From a virus: a stretch of 34,105 nucleotides of DNA. The notes under the pieces are model-generated. The model had not been told where the DNA came from. It saw only the letters and a program-made list of their open reading frames with translations, and searched no databases. Shown one piece after another: positions 23,442 through 31,304 of the stretch. Where the stretch lies: positions 1 through 34,105 of IMG/VR virus record IMGVR_UViG_3300042465_003850. One strand, written 5' to 3'. Positions within the stretch are counted from its first letter, which is position 1. Each line of letters starts with the position of its first letter. The position numbers and the translations under genes are program-made.

Positions 23442-23711
23442 ATGAACCCTTACGAACCAATATTAAAAGAAATAGCAACAGGAATGTTAGAAGTTGCAGA
23501 AATTAAACCTAACTTTTCAAACGATGCTTTATTAGATGTTGTTTTGATTTTTCAATCAGTATTTATGGATAAACTTTACGATAGCTACAAAGACTATCCT
23601 TTAGAACTTCAAAAAGAAAGAGCAAAAAAAGCTGGTGAGGAATTAAGAAACTTTATCTTAAGATTCACAAGTTTAGATACAATTGAATTGACTAAAAACT
23701 ACGGAAAATAA
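23442..23711 (+). CDS. Hypothetical early protein
   Basis: An 89-residue helical protein (YEPILKEIATGMLEVAEI, DALLDVVLIFQSVFMDKLYD, RAKKAGEELRNFILRF). ATG 23442, preceded by AATAAG, is used in place of an upstream ATG that would overlap the previous gene. It is 1 base from each neighbour. Function is unknown. Confidence 0.7.
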   Translation: MNPYEPILKEIATGMLEVAEIKPNFSNDALLDVVLIFQSVFMDKLYDSYKDYPLELQKERAKKAGEELRNFILRFTSLDTIELTKNYGK

Positions 23712-23712
23712 A

Positions 23713-23964
23713 ATGAGCCCAAAAAAGAAAAACATCGAAATGACAAAACTATACTGCCTTAGTCAACTACTATTAGAATGCTTAGACGAACTTAAACCTA
23801 CAACAGCTAATATGGTTAAATATAAGGCTGATTTAACGGCTCTTTGTGAGGAATTGAATAATGTTACTGCTAACAGTGAAACAGTGCTTAAAAGTACTTA
23901 TTTCAGTTCTATATGTTCAAAAGTAGATACGATTTTGAGAAAACAATTTGAAGAAAATATGTAA
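23713..23964 (+). CDS. Hypothetical helical protein
   Basis: An 83-residue helical protein (LYCLSQLLLECLDEL, YKADLTALCEELNNV, KVDTILRKQFEEN). Proteins of this pattern recur in flavobacterial phages next to DNA-modification genes. Its stop overlaps the ATG of the C5-methyltransferase by 1 base, so the two are translationally linked. Confidence 0.7.
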   Translation: MSPKKKNIEMTKLYCLSQLLLECLDELKPTTANMVKYKADLTALCEELNNVTANSETVLKSTYFSSICSKVDTILRKQFEENM

Positions 23965-25046
23965 TGATAAATAAACACAAATTTAATTATAATTGGAATT
24001 TAAAAGATACAATTTTCACAAAAGATAAAGGAAAAGTATTTAGTTGTTTTGCGTGTGGCGGTGGTTCTACAATGGGTTATAAGCTTGCAGGATTTGATGT
24101 AATAGGTCATAATGATATTGACAAAAAAATGATTGAAGTTTATAAAGAAAATCATAAACCTAAATATTCATTTTTAGAAAGCATTACAACTTTTGCTAAA
24201 AGAAAGGATTTACCAAAAGAACTTTACGAACTTGATATTTTAGATGGTTCGCCACCTTGTAGCAGTTTTTCAATGGCTGGTAATCGTGAAAAGGACTGGG
24301 GAAAAGAAAAAATATTTAGAGAGGGTCAAGAGCTTCAAGTTTTAGATACTTTATTTTTTGACTTTATTGACTTAGCAAAAGAATTACAACCAAAAGTAGT
24401 AGTAGCTGAAAATGTAAAAGGTTTGCTATTAGGAGAAGCGAAAGAATACGTTATTAAGATTTATAAAGAGTTTGACAAAGCTGGATATTATGTACAACAC
24501 TTTTTACTTGATGCTTCAAAAATGGGAGTGCCACAACGTAGGGAAAGAGTTTTCTTTATTGCATTAAGAAAAGATATAGCACAACCATTTTTATATTATG
24601 CAGATATGTTTACAGAATTGCCAAAAATTGATATGCAATTTAACGAACCAACAATCACATTAAACGACATTAAAGACAATAGTGCTAATGATGAAAAATG
24701 CGAAATGACTGATGTTAAAAGAAACATCTGGAATAATAGAATTAATGGAGATAGTGATTTTAGCTGCACATTAGGGCGAATTGAAAACAGACCAAATTCA
24801 ATGTTTAATAATAATTATTTATATGGTAACAAGCCATTAAATACTATTACATCAAAAAAGAATGATGTGCTTTTTGATGAACCAAGACATTGTAATTTTA
24901 ACGAAAACACATCTGGGCAAACATATCCAAAAGATTATAACTTTTTAAATATGCCTTATTTGTATTTATTAGGAATGAGTGTACCTCCAATAATGACTGC
25001 ACAAATAGCAACTAATATATATGAGCAATGGCTATCAAAATTATGA
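23964..25046 (+). CDS. C5-cytosine DNA methyltransferase
   Basis: A 360-residue protein that transfers a methyl group from SAM to cytosine C5. Motif I is FACGGGSTMGYKLAGF (29-44), motif IV GSPPCSSFS has the catalytic Cys99, motif VI is ENV (149-151) and motif VIII is QRRERVF (191-197). The target-recognition region follows, with LNTITSKKND as the likely motif IX. No restriction partner is present, so protection from host restriction or epigenetic control is likely. It overlaps NinG by 4 bases. Confidence 0.94.
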   Translation: MINKHKFNYNWNLKDTIFTKDKGKVFSCFACGGGSTMGYKLAGFDVIGHNDIDKKMIEVYKENHKPKYSFLESITTFAKRKDLPKELYELDILDGSPPCSSFSMAGNREKDWGKEKIFREGQELQVLDTLFFDFIDLAKELQPKVVVAENVKGLLLGEAKEYVIKIYKEFDKAGYYVQHFLLDASKMGVPQRRERVFFIALRKDIAQPFLYYADMFTELPKIDMQFNEPTITLNDIKDNSANDEKCEMTDVKRNIWNNRINGDSDFSCTLGRIENRPNSMFNNNYLYGNKPLNTITSKKNDVLFDEPRHCNFNENTSGQTYPKDYNFLNMPYLYLLGMSVPPIMTAQIATNIYEQWLSKL

Positions 25047-25585
25047 AACCTAAAAAATGCAAAGTATGCCTAACAACTTTTGAACCTAAACAATTTGGTC
25101 AAGTAGCGTGCGGATTTCCTTGTGCAATTATTCACGCTAAAAACTTAAAAGCACAAAAAGAGCAAAGAGAATGGAGGGTAGAAAAGAAAATAATTAAAGA
25201 GAAATTAAAAACTTTGGGACAATATGAAGCAGAAGCAAAAACATCGTTTCAAAAGTGGATTAGACTTCGAGATGCTGGATTAAATTGCATTAGTTGTGAT
25301 GGTAATGATAAAGACCTTTGGGATGGAGGGCATTATAAAAAAGCTGAAATATATAGTGGAGTTATATTTGACGAAAACAATTGCCATAAACAGTGCCGAA
25401 AGTGCAATAGGTTCTTAAATGGCAACGAGTTAAATTACAGGCAAGGTTTAATAAAAAGATACGGTTTAGAATACGCTGATAAAATAGAGCAAAAAGCAAA
25501 CGAAACAAGGAATTACAAATATACAAAGGCTGAATTAATAGCAAAAAAATTAAAGTACGATATTTTGATTAAAGAAATAAAGTAG
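25043..25585 (+). CDS. ninG: NinG/Rap-like recombination nuclease
   Basis: A 180-residue protein with an N-terminal zinc finger (CKVCLTTF...CGFPC) and the NinG core: FQKWIRLRDAGLNCISC, DGGHYKKAE and a CHKQCRKCNRFLNGN zinc/HNH-like segment. In lambda, Rap (NinG) acts as a structure-specific endonuclease on recombination intermediates. ATG 25043 gives an ATGA overlap with the methyltransferase and is preferred to the ATG five codons upstream. It probably works with the ERF annealing protein and exonuclease encoded downstream. Confidence 0.88.
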   Translation: MKPKKCKVCLTTFEPKQFGQVACGFPCAIIHAKNLKAQKEQREWRVEKKIIKEKLKTLGQYEAEAKTSFQKWIRLRDAGLNCISCDGNDKDLWDGGHYKKAEIYSGVIFDENNCHKQCRKCNRFLNGNELNYRQGLIKRYGLEYADKIEQKANETRNYKYTKAELIAKKLKYDILIKEIK

Positions 25586-25593
25586 TATATTTG
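25565..25593 (+). promoter_or_regulatory. Promoter overlapping the end of ninG
   Basis: TTG (25565-25567), 18 bp, TATATTTG (25586-25593). The predicted start lies near 25599, only about 25 bases before a terminator stem. A transcript from here would be about 60 nt. Confidence 0.55.
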
Positions 25594-25623
25594 TATTTCA
25601 TAATATTTGTATTTTTAGTAATT

Positions 25624-25657
25624 AATCCGATAAGTTCCCTCACTTGTCGGATTTTTT
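25624..25657 (+). terminator. Intrinsic terminator after ninG
   Basis: AATCCGATAAG (25624-25634) pairs with CTTGTCGGATT (25643-25653) over 11 bp (one G-T) around an 8-nt loop, then T6. Confidence 0.92.
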
Positions 25658-25671
25658 ATTTATACCTACTT

Positions 25672-25732
25672 GTTAAAGTTTTGTTAAAGAATAATATAAT
25701 AGTTGTATATTAATAAAGTAGTGTTATATTTG
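25672..25732 (+). promoter_or_regulatory. Early promoter module, copy 2
   Basis: GTTAAAGTTTTGTTAAAG (25672-25689, two GTTAAAG repeats), then TTG (25703-25705), a 19-bp spacer TATATTAATAAAGTAGTGT and TATATTTG (25725-25732). It has the best match to the Bacteroidota consensus of the three modules. The first gene starts 50 bases downstream. Confidence 0.85.
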
Positions 25733-25782
25733 TCAAAGAATTAAGGAAGTGAATTACACAGCAAATTCTAAAACTAAAGATT

Positions 25783-25971
25783 ATGAACAAAGTAATTAAA
25801 ATAAACGGAACTTTTGTAAACGGATTTACAAAAAGAGATAATAAATCTGCTTATGTAATGATTAATAATTTAGGTCAATATGGTTATTTGCCAAATGAAA
25901 ATACACCTTATATGCCAGTAGGTGGAAAAAAAACTTTGTTAAGTGTTGAATCTATTTTAATATTTAAATAA
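25783..25971 (+). CDS. Small hypothetical early protein
   Basis: A 62-residue beta-rich protein (VIKINGTFVNGFTKRDNKSAYVMI) and the first gene after the strong early promoter. The end KKTLLSVESILIF suggests a compact single-domain protein. No family is recognised. Confidence 0.65.
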   Translation: MNKVIKINGTFVNGFTKRDNKSAYVMINNLGQYGYLPNENTPYMPVGGKKTLLSVESILIFK

Positions 25972-25972
25972 A

Positions 25973-26128
25973 ATGGATAATTATGCAATACAAGTATTAG
26001 AAAGGGAAATTTATTTAATTGAAAAATGTTTATCTGAATGGGAATTATTACAGTACCGTGAGGCAAGAATTGAAAGAATAAAAAGATTAGACGAATTAAA
26101 ACAAGCGGTAAGAGAATTAAACAACTAA
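25973..26128 (+). CDS. Small coiled-coil protein
   Basis: A 51-residue, fully helical protein (VLEREIYLIEKCLSEWELL, ARIERIKRLDELKQAVREL) with heptad hydrophobics. It starts 1 base after the previous stop. Function is unknown. Confidence 0.6.
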   Translation: MDNYAIQVLEREIYLIEKCLSEWELLQYREARIERIKRLDELKQAVRELNN

Positions 26129-26138
26129 AACAAACAAA

Positions 26139-26228
26139 ATGAAAAAGCAAACACAATTAAATCTAGGCTTTATAATAGCAACTTATTTTATCGGTAGAAT
26201 TTTATTAACATTAATATTTAACATTTAA
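26139..26228 (+). CDS. 29-residue membrane peptide
   Basis: A short basic start (MKKQTQ) is followed by one hydrophobic segment (LGFIIATYFIGRILLTLIFNI). Its placement in a tightly packed operon with 10- and 0-base gaps supports expression. It may be a small inner-membrane effector. Confidence 0.45.
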   Translation: MKKQTQLNLGFIIATYFIGRILLTLIFNI

Positions 26229-26375
26229 ATGAAACGAGAAAGGGCTGGTAAGCCAAACAAATTTAAAACAGGTACAGCGGTAAAAAGACTTCAAACATTA
26301 GTACCGATAGAAAAATTAGAGCAAGTAAAAAACTGCATAGAATTGATTTGTGCAGATGAATTAAACAAAAAATAA
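26229..26375 (+). CDS. Small basic protein
   Basis: A 48-residue protein starting immediately after the previous stop. It has a very basic first half (MKRERAGKPNKFKTGTAVKRL) and an amphipathic second half. Nucleic acid binding is possible from charge alone. A related family is common in flavobacterial phages, but its function is unknown. Confidence 0.55.
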   Translation: MKRERAGKPNKFKTGTAVKRLQTLVPIEKLEQVKNCIELICADELNKK

Positions 26376-26381
26376 ATTAAA

Positions 26382-26549
26382 ATGGAAACAAAAGTAACGC
26401 ACGTAATTGAGACAAAAAAAGATGGAACAGCAATTGTAAGAAACTTCTTTTTTAACGAAGACAAAACAAATTATTTAGTAAAAGCACAAAGTCATTTTAC
26501 AAAGCACGAAAAAAAAGTAGGTAAATTAAACCACAAAAACAAAAACTAA
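26382..26549 (+). CDS. Small hypothetical protein
   Basis: A 55-residue protein of strands followed by a lysine-rich tail (HFTKHEKKVGKLNHKNKN). It is one base from the next gene and lies within the early operon. No family is recognised. Confidence 0.55.
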   Translation: METKVTHVIETKKDGTAIVRNFFFNEDKTNYLVKAQSHFTKHEKKVGKLNHKNKN

Positions 26550-26550
26550 A

Positions 26551-26766
26551 ATGGGCAAACAAAACGAAAACTGGGGAAGTAAAGAATTAGTAAACTATTT
26601 AAGTCAATCAAACGAAGCATTAAGACTTGAAAACAGCCGTTTAATGGACGAAAACGAAAGATTAATAAATAGTATTGAAGTTGTAGATGCGCAGCTTGTA
26701 AGCAACGAAATGATCCACTATTATCAGTTCCTGAATAACTTTAATTATACACTAAAAAAACAATAA
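26551..26766 (+). CDS. Coiled-coil hypothetical protein
   Basis: A 71-residue protein with a strong coiled coil (ALRLENSRLMDENERLINSIE) and an aromatic C-terminus (YYQFLNNFNYTLKK). It probably forms dimers. The gene is 1 base from both neighbours. Function is unknown. Confidence 0.65.
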   Translation: MGKQNENWGSKELVNYLSQSNEALRLENSRLMDENERLINSIEVVDAQLVSNEMIHYYQFLNNFNYTLKKQ

Positions 26767-26767
26767 A

Positions 26768-27166
26768 ATGAAAGCAATAGCAATGAAATGCACTCAAGAA
26801 CAATTTGATGCAATTAAGGATAAGTTAGTAGGAATGAAAATTAACGGTATAATAGGCTTTAAAGATTGCGGATATTTAGTCACAAATTATGGAGGTGAAG
26901 AATATATAAGCAATTTACCTAAATCATTCGTTATGAATAACAACCGTGAAATACACGAAACTTGGAACGAAGAAATTTTCTTAAACGCTTGTGGAATTGA
27001 AACCGAAAGGATTTTTAAAGGAAGTGAATTGCAGTATTATAATCACGGAAAATGGTTTGATACATCAAGCGATTTTGATTATAGACTAAAACCAGCTAAT
27101 CTAATCAAAAAGCAAGAATTAGAAAGTCAAATTTTAGAATTACAAAACCAATTAAAAAACTTATAA
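26768..27166 (+). CDS. Hypothetical phage protein
   Basis: A 132-residue protein. The first 80 residues form an alpha/beta domain (MKCTQEQFDAIKDKL, GFKDCGYLVTNYGG). The second part contains GKWFDTSSDFDYRLKP, a motif frequent in small Bacteroidota phage proteins, and a terminal coiled coil. It directly precedes the ERF gene. Function is unknown. Confidence 0.65.
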   Translation: MKAIAMKCTQEQFDAIKDKLVGMKINGIIGFKDCGYLVTNYGGEEYISNLPKSFVMNNNREIHETWNEEIFLNACGIETERIFKGSELQYYNHGKWFDTSSDFDYRLKPANLIKKQELESQILELQNQLKNL

Positions 27167-27167
27167 A

Positions 27168-27788
27168 ATGGAAAATGAAAAATTAAATTTGTACCAAAAA
27201 TTATTAGTTATTCAAACTAAAATTAAGGGTTTAGGTCAAGACAAAAAGAGCAATAATTATTCCTATGTAACAGGAAGTAAGTTGTTGAAAGAAGTCAAAC
27301 CATTAATGAATGAATTAAAACTATTACTGAAACAAGAAGTTTTGAGTATTGATAATTTAAGGATGGATTATAAGACTGGAATTAATACGCAATATGAAAA
27401 AGACAAATCAGAAATATTGTCAAAAGTAATGATGCGGTTCACTTGGATTGATACAGAAAGCGGTGAGAAAGACGAAAATCTTTTCGGAGCAAACGGTCAG
27501 AATGATTGGGAAAAAGGTTTAGGAAGTGCGTTGACGTATGCAGAAAGATACTTTTTACTTAAATACTTTCACATAGCAACCGATGAGGATGACATTGATA
27601 ATGATAGTAGAAAACCTGAACCAAAAGAGCCAACAAAAGCACTACCAAAAGAAAAGCCTTATTTATTAGCAGATAGTGAGCCTTACAAAAAAGCAATTGA
27701 ATATTTAAAAACAGGTGGCAATATTCAAATAATTGAAACAAAATATATATTGACAGCTGAAGTAAAAACAGCACTAACAAATAAATAA
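27168..27788 (+). CDS. erf: ERF-family single-strand annealing protein
   Basis: A 206-residue recombinase of the ERF/Rad52-like group. The N-terminal YQKLLVIQTKIKGLGQDKKS with YSYVTGSKLLKEVKPLM matches the ERF start. GLGSALTYAERYFLLKYFHIATDEDDID is its most conserved segment (about residues 122-150). A Pro/Lys-rich linker leads to a small C-terminal domain. It anneals complementary single strands during phage recombination and concatemer formation, together with the SSB and exonuclease encoded downstream. Confidence 0.9.
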   Translation: MENEKLNLYQKLLVIQTKIKGLGQDKKSNNYSYVTGSKLLKEVKPLMNELKLLLKQEVLSIDNLRMDYKTGINTQYEKDKSEILSKVMMRFTWIDTESGEKDENLFGANGQNDWEKGLGSALTYAERYFLLKYFHIATDEDDIDNDSRKPEPKEPTKALPKEKPYLLADSEPYKKAIEYLKTGGNIQIIETKYILTAEVKTALTNK

Positions 27789-27789
27789 A

Positions 27790-28032
27790 ATGAAAAAAGT
27801 AATAATAATTTTAGCAATAGCAATGTTTGCAAGTTGCACCCAAGATGAGGTTACAGAGCAAGAAGAAATAAACTGTAATTGTTGGACTGTTGTAAGTCGT
27901 GATAGTTTTAACATAATAAACGGTCAAGGCGGAGTAACTGTCATTTATAATAATAGATTACGCAATGATTGTACATTTGAGCTAAGAACTCAAAGCACAA
28001 ATTTACCAATGTGGACAAAGGTTTGTAATTAA
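27790..28032 (+). CDS. Small secreted lipoprotein
   Basis: An 80-residue protein with a type II signal peptide (KKVIIILAIAMFASC, lipidated Cys16) and acidic residues after the Cys. It has further cysteines (CNCW and later C). It would be anchored in the host envelope. Sitting between recombination genes, an early-expressed phage lipoprotein could act in superinfection exclusion, which is an inference. Confidence 0.75.
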   Translation: MKKVIIILAIAMFASCTQDEVTEQEEINCNCWTVVSRDSFNIINGQGGVTVIYNNRLRNDCTFELRTQSTNLPMWTKVCN

Positions 28033-28049
28033 CAATTAAATAAATAAAA

Positions 28050-28409
28050 ATGAACGTACAAGGAAAGATTAAAGTTATCGGACAAACTGAAACGATAGGA
28101 GCAAAAGGATTTTTAAAAAGATTATTAGTTATTGAAACAGCCGAGCAATATCCGCAATCACTACCGATTGAATTTACACAGGACAAAACGAGTTTGTTAG
28201 ACAATTTCAGTATTGGAGACGATGCAAACGTTTCAATCAATTTACGGGGTTCTGAATGGCAAGGCAGATACTTTGCAAACATACAAGGTTGGCGAATTGA
28301 AAAAAGTGAATTGGAAAAGGAGTCGCAAAGAACGCCACCATTTGATGGAAAAGAGCCAATAAATAACGCTTTGCAACAAGAGATGGAATCAGACAACCTG
28401 CCATTCTAA
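28050..28409 (+). CDS. DUF3127-type single-stranded DNA-binding protein
   Basis: A 119-residue protein with an OB-fold-like beta pattern (VQGKIKVIGQTETIGAKGF, RLLVIETAEQYPQSLPIEFTQDK) and the acidic tail ending DNLPF, the SSB-type C-terminal peptide that recruits replication and repair proteins. This family replaces classical SSB in many Bacteroidota phages. It would cover single-stranded DNA during replication and assist ERF annealing. Confidence 0.85.
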   Translation: MNVQGKIKVIGQTETIGAKGFLKRLLVIETAEQYPQSLPIEFTQDKTSLLDNFSIGDDANVSINLRGSEWQGRYFANIQGWRIEKSELEKESQRTPPFDGKEPINNALQQEMESDNLPF

Positions 28410-28420
28410 TATTAACTATA

Positions 28421-28451
28421 AATCGGCAGTAAATCAATATTGCTGCCGATT
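28421..28451 (+). promoter_or_regulatory. Hairpin between SSB and helicase genes
   Basis: AATCGGCAG (28421-28429) pairs perfectly with CTGCCGATT (28443-28451). The loop can pair further. There is no T run, so it is not a standard terminator. It may control helicase translation or RNA stability. Confidence 0.6.
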
Positions 28452-28469
28452 ATTAAAACACAATAAATT

Positions 28470-29381
28470 ATGTTAATAGATTATAAACAACAGTTAGGCA
28501 TTATCGGTCAAATTAGAAGCGGTAAACTAAAGCAAGGGTATAGACTTGGAATAAAAGAAATAGACGATTATTTGGTATTTAAACCAACTAATTTTAATAT
28601 TATTTTAGGTCACGCAAATGTAGGTAAAACAACAGCAATACTATATCTTATGTTATGCTATACAGTAAAGCACGGTAAGAAGTGGTTAATCTGTTCAACT
28701 GAAAATGAAAGTTATAGTTTGATTAGAAAATTAGTTGAGTTTCTGGATGAAAATATGATTGAATCTGTAACCGATGCAAATTTTAAAACACATACTGAAT
28801 TTATAAACAAACATTTTAAGTTCGTAGATAATTCAAAAATGTACACTTATGTTTCTGCTATCGATATGTTTAAGCAAGTTAAAAAGGAATTTACTTACGA
28901 TGGTATATTGCTTGACCCTTATAATTCTTTAGCAAAAGAGCAGGAAATGATGAAGAATCTTGGTGGACACGAGTACGATTATCAGGCGTGTACAGAATTA
29001 AGAATATTCTGCAAAGAAAACAAAGTTTCTATATGGCTAAATACACACGCAAATACAACAGCTTTACGTATGGAGTACCCTATGAACCACCCTTTTGCAG
29101 GTTATCCTAAGCCACCAATGGCAAGTGATGTTGAAGGTGGTGGAAAGTTTGTAAATAGAGCCGATGACTTTATTGTAATTCACAGGCTTATCGGTCACTC
29201 AGGTTACAAAAAAACAACTATGATACACGTGCGTAAAGTCAAAGAAACGGAAACAGGTGGAGACACAACAATAAATGATAAACCGATTGAAATTATTTCG
29301 ATGCAGGAAAACGAGGGGTTTATGATAAACGGAAAATCAATTTTAAGAACTATAAAAGAATCACAACTAAACTATTTATAA
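28470..29381 (+). CDS. DnaB/RecA-like replicative helicase ATPase
   Basis: A 303-residue protein with a RecA-type core. Walker A is GHANVGKTT (47-55), the Walker B-like segment is GILLDPYN (145-152), and there is a sensor region WLNTHANTTA and a C-terminal arginine-containing strand (HVRKVKETETGGDT). It lacks the N-terminal primase-binding domain of full DnaB, as is common for small phage helicases. It probably unwinds DNA at the phage fork. A primase is not evident in the window. Confidence 0.85.
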   Translation: MLIDYKQQLGIIGQIRSGKLKQGYRLGIKEIDDYLVFKPTNFNIILGHANVGKTTAILYLMLCYTVKHGKKWLICSTENESYSLIRKLVEFLDENMIESVTDANFKTHTEFINKHFKFVDNSKMYTYVSAIDMFKQVKKEFTYDGILLDPYNSLAKEQEMMKNLGGHEYDYQACTELRIFCKENKVSIWLNTHANTTALRMEYPMNHPFAGYPKPPMASDVEGGGKFVNRADDFIVIHRLIGHSGYKKTTMIHVRKVKETETGGDTTINDKPIEIISMQENEGFMINGKSILRTIKESQLNYL

Positions 29382-29382
29382 A

Positions 29383-29613
29383 ATGACACTAAGAGAAAAA
29401 TTAAAGCCAATTGTAAGTATTAATACAACTGGAGAAGCGGGGAGGTTTGCGGATGAAATTGAAAAATTAGCAGATGAATTTGCTATTGGATTTGCAGAAT
29501 GGTTAACTGAAAACGCATATAAGGAAAGTGATTGGAGGATGTATGATAAAGGAGACAATTTTTTTAATACAAAAGAACTATTAGAAACCTATAAAAAAGA
29601 GCAAGGATTATGA
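29383..29613 (+). CDS. Conserved flavobacterial phage small protein
   Basis: A 76-residue protein containing FAIGFAEWLTENAYKESDW and ending in KELLETYKKEQGL, a pattern common in flavobacterial phages. It starts 1 base after the helicase and overlaps the next gene by 4 bases. Function is unknown. Confidence 0.7.
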   Translation: MTLREKLKPIVSINTTGEAGRFADEIEKLADEFAIGFAEWLTENAYKESDWRMYDKGDNFFNTKELLETYKKEQGL

Positions 29614-29801
29614 AACACAATTTATACAACCAATTTAGCCCAATAGAAAGAGCACAATTATTATTAGACAAATATCCAGAAAAATACGTTATTTCTTTTG
29701 TTACTTCAGAAATAGAAAAGGCAAGAGATGCTCACGAAATACCCGATTTGAATTATTGGGTAGAAGTTAGTTTAGAAATTAAATCAATAATTAAATTATG
29801 A
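29610..29801 (+). CDS. Small hypothetical protein
   Basis: A 63-residue helical protein (FSPIERAQLLLDKYPEKYVI, NYWVEVSLEIKSIIKL). It has ATGA overlaps with both neighbours, indicating coupled translation. No family is recognised. Confidence 0.65.
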   Translation: MKHNLYNQFSPIERAQLLLDKYPEKYVISFVTSEIEKARDAHEIPDLNYWVEVSLEIKSIIKL

Positions 29802-29905
29802 CACCAAAAGAAAAAAAAGATTTTCAGATAGTAACGTTACAATTTTTAACAGTTGCTTCAATTTCAGTAATTATAACAGCAATAATAGTAATGATTTTAT
29901 GTTAG
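29798..29905 (+). CDS. 35-residue membrane peptide
   Basis: A basic head (MTPKEKKDFQ) and one membrane helix (FLTVASISVIITAIIVMIL). It overlaps the previous gene by 4 bases and the nuclease gene by 7. Too short for family assignment. Confidence 0.5.
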   Translation: MTPKEKKDFQIVTLQFLTVASISVIITAIIVMILC

Positions 29906-30306
29906 AAAAAACCCACATTTGGGAACAGGGAATCGTCCAGCTAATGAATCTGGACGGTTGGGAATTAGAATGGTGCTGTGGTTCATTTGAGCATTACGAC
30001 GCAATAGGTAAAACCCCGAAAGGATTTGATTGTATAATTGAATTTAAGTTAAGGTCTGCTTACTATCCGACAAAGGTTTTAGAAGTTTACAAGTTTGAAA
30101 AGCTAATGAGCGAACCTAAGCAACATAAATTCTATTATGTATTTGATAGTAAAGGAAACTATTTATATCATTTAAACACGCTTAAACTACCAAACAAAGA
30201 AACATTAAAAGCAAGTTCAACTACTTATTTTGAAAACACAAATAAGATAAACAAGCCAGTATATATGCTGTCCGAAAGCCAAGCGAGTATTTTAGTTAAA
30301 TACTAA
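29899..30306 (+). CDS. PD-(D/E)XK-type nuclease
   Basis: A 135-residue protein with the restriction-endonuclease-like catalytic pattern. WEQGIVQLMNLDGWELEW precedes the active site D34 in HYDAIGKTP, and IIEFKLRS gives E48-x-K50. The aromatic helix VLEVYKFEKLM follows. It may be a Holliday junction resolvase or replication nuclease acting with the helicase, judged by size and neighbours. The substrate is not predictable. Confidence 0.7.
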   Translation: MLEKTHIWEQGIVQLMNLDGWELEWCCGSFEHYDAIGKTPKGFDCIIEFKLRSAYYPTKVLEVYKFEKLMSEPKQHKFYYVFDSKGNYLYHLNTLKLPNKETLKASSTTYFENTNKINKPVYMLSESQASILVKY

Positions 30307-30307
30307 A

Positions 30308-30371
30308 TGTTAAAGTTTTCTTAAATTATTTAATAAGATAGTATTTTATTAATATAGTTGATGTATATTTG
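30308..30371 (+). promoter_or_regulatory. Early promoter module, copy 3
   Basis: GTTAAAGTTTTCTTAAA (30309-30325) resembles the upstream element of module 2. TTTATTAATATAGTTGATG precedes TATATTTG (30364-30371). The ATG at 30409 lies 37 bases downstream. Confidence 0.7.
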
Positions 30372-30408
30372 TACCAGAAATAAAGCGAAACACTAAAAAA
30401 TAGAAATT

Positions 30409-30561
30409 ATGACAACTCAAAAATTTACATTCGAAACAGTTCAAGAATTACAAGCAAAACAAGCTGAATTAAAAACTATTCACGGAGAAGAAAACGTGGT
30501 TTTTAATTATGGAACATTTGAAAAATATAATTACAATCTTACAGTACATATTTTTAATTAA
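30409..30561 (+). CDS. Small hypothetical early protein
   Basis: A 50-residue protein (KFTFETVQELQAKQAELKTI, then FEKYNYNLTVHIFN), first in its operon after promoter module 3. It has an alpha/beta composition. No family is recognised. Confidence 0.6.
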   Translation: MTTQKFTFETVQELQAKQAELKTIHGEENVVFNYGTFEKYNYNLTVHIFN

Positions 30562-30563
30562 AA

Positions 30564-30917
30564 ATGGATATTAAACAGAAAGCAAAAGAGCTAATTGAAT
30601 TATTTCAATTAGCTCCAGACGGAGAAATATTTATGATGTCAAAAGTTCATTCTAAAAAATGTGCATTATTAGCTGTTGAAGAACTATTATCAGTTATAGA
30701 ATATCCAAGCCCTAAATATTTATTTTATTTAGAAGTAAAAAAAGAAATAGAAAATAATATGAAAACTGTAAAATTAACATCGGAACAATATTTAAAAGCG
30801 ATTAAATTAGGTTATTATGAGCCAATTAAATGTATTAGCGTATTTAAAAAAATTGTAAAGCATTATAAAGTTTGCGGAAGAACTGAAGAATTATTAATAG
30901 AAATAAAAAATAAATAA
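30564..30917 (+). CDS. Conserved flavobacterial phage protein
   Basis: A 117-residue helical protein with DIKQKAKELIELF, a KKCALLAVEELLSV segment and YLFYLEVKKEIEN, a pattern frequent in flavobacterial phages. The C-terminal half is basic. It lies 2 bases after the previous gene. Function is unknown. Confidence 0.68.
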   Translation: MDIKQKAKELIELFQLAPDGEIFMMSKVHSKKCALLAVEELLSVIEYPSPKYLFYLEVKKEIENNMKTVKLTSEQYLKAIKLGYYEPIKCISVFKKIVKHYKVCGRTEELLIEIKNK

Positions 30918-30918
30918 A

Positions 30919-31134
30919 ATGAGAACGCTATTAGAAAGATTAAAGCCAGAGTATTTAGAATTATTAGAAGCAGATGCAGAAAAATTTCCTTATTTAGTTT
31001 TAGGAATTAAAAAAGAATTACAAGAAAATAACAATCTACACACAATAACTTTCTTAACAGCGCATCAACTTTCTGTTTGTTGCAAAGTTACTTTTGGAAT
31101 TGTAGCAATTAACAATTTATTTGAAAACGAATAA
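30919..31134 (+). CDS. Small hypothetical protein
   Basis: A 71-residue protein beginning TLLERLKPEYLELLEADAEK, helical, with two Cys near the C-terminus (SVCCKVT). One base separates it from the previous gene. Function is unknown. Confidence 0.62.
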   Translation: MRTLLERLKPEYLELLEADAEKFPYLVLGIKKELQENNNLHTITFLTAHQLSVCCKVTFGIVAINNLFENE

Positions 31135-31136
31135 TT

Positions 31137-31304
31137 ATGAAAAAATTTGAAGTTGAGGGTTGGTATCGTTATAATAATGGCGATGAAAAAGATTATATTA
31201 TAAAAGAGATAGTTTGTAATACACCCGAACAAGCAATTGAAATTTTTAATATAAAATATAAACATATTGGATTTTTCAAAATACATATAAAAGAAATAAA
31301 ATGA
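31137..31304 (+). CDS. Small hypothetical protein
   Basis: A 55-residue protein (KKFEVEGWYRYNNGDEKDYI, NTPEQAIEIFN), beta then helix. It overlaps the next gene by ATGA. No family is recognised. Confidence 0.6.
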   Translation: MKKFEVEGWYRYNNGDEKDYIIKEIVCNTPEQAIEIFNIKYKHIGFFKIHIKEIK

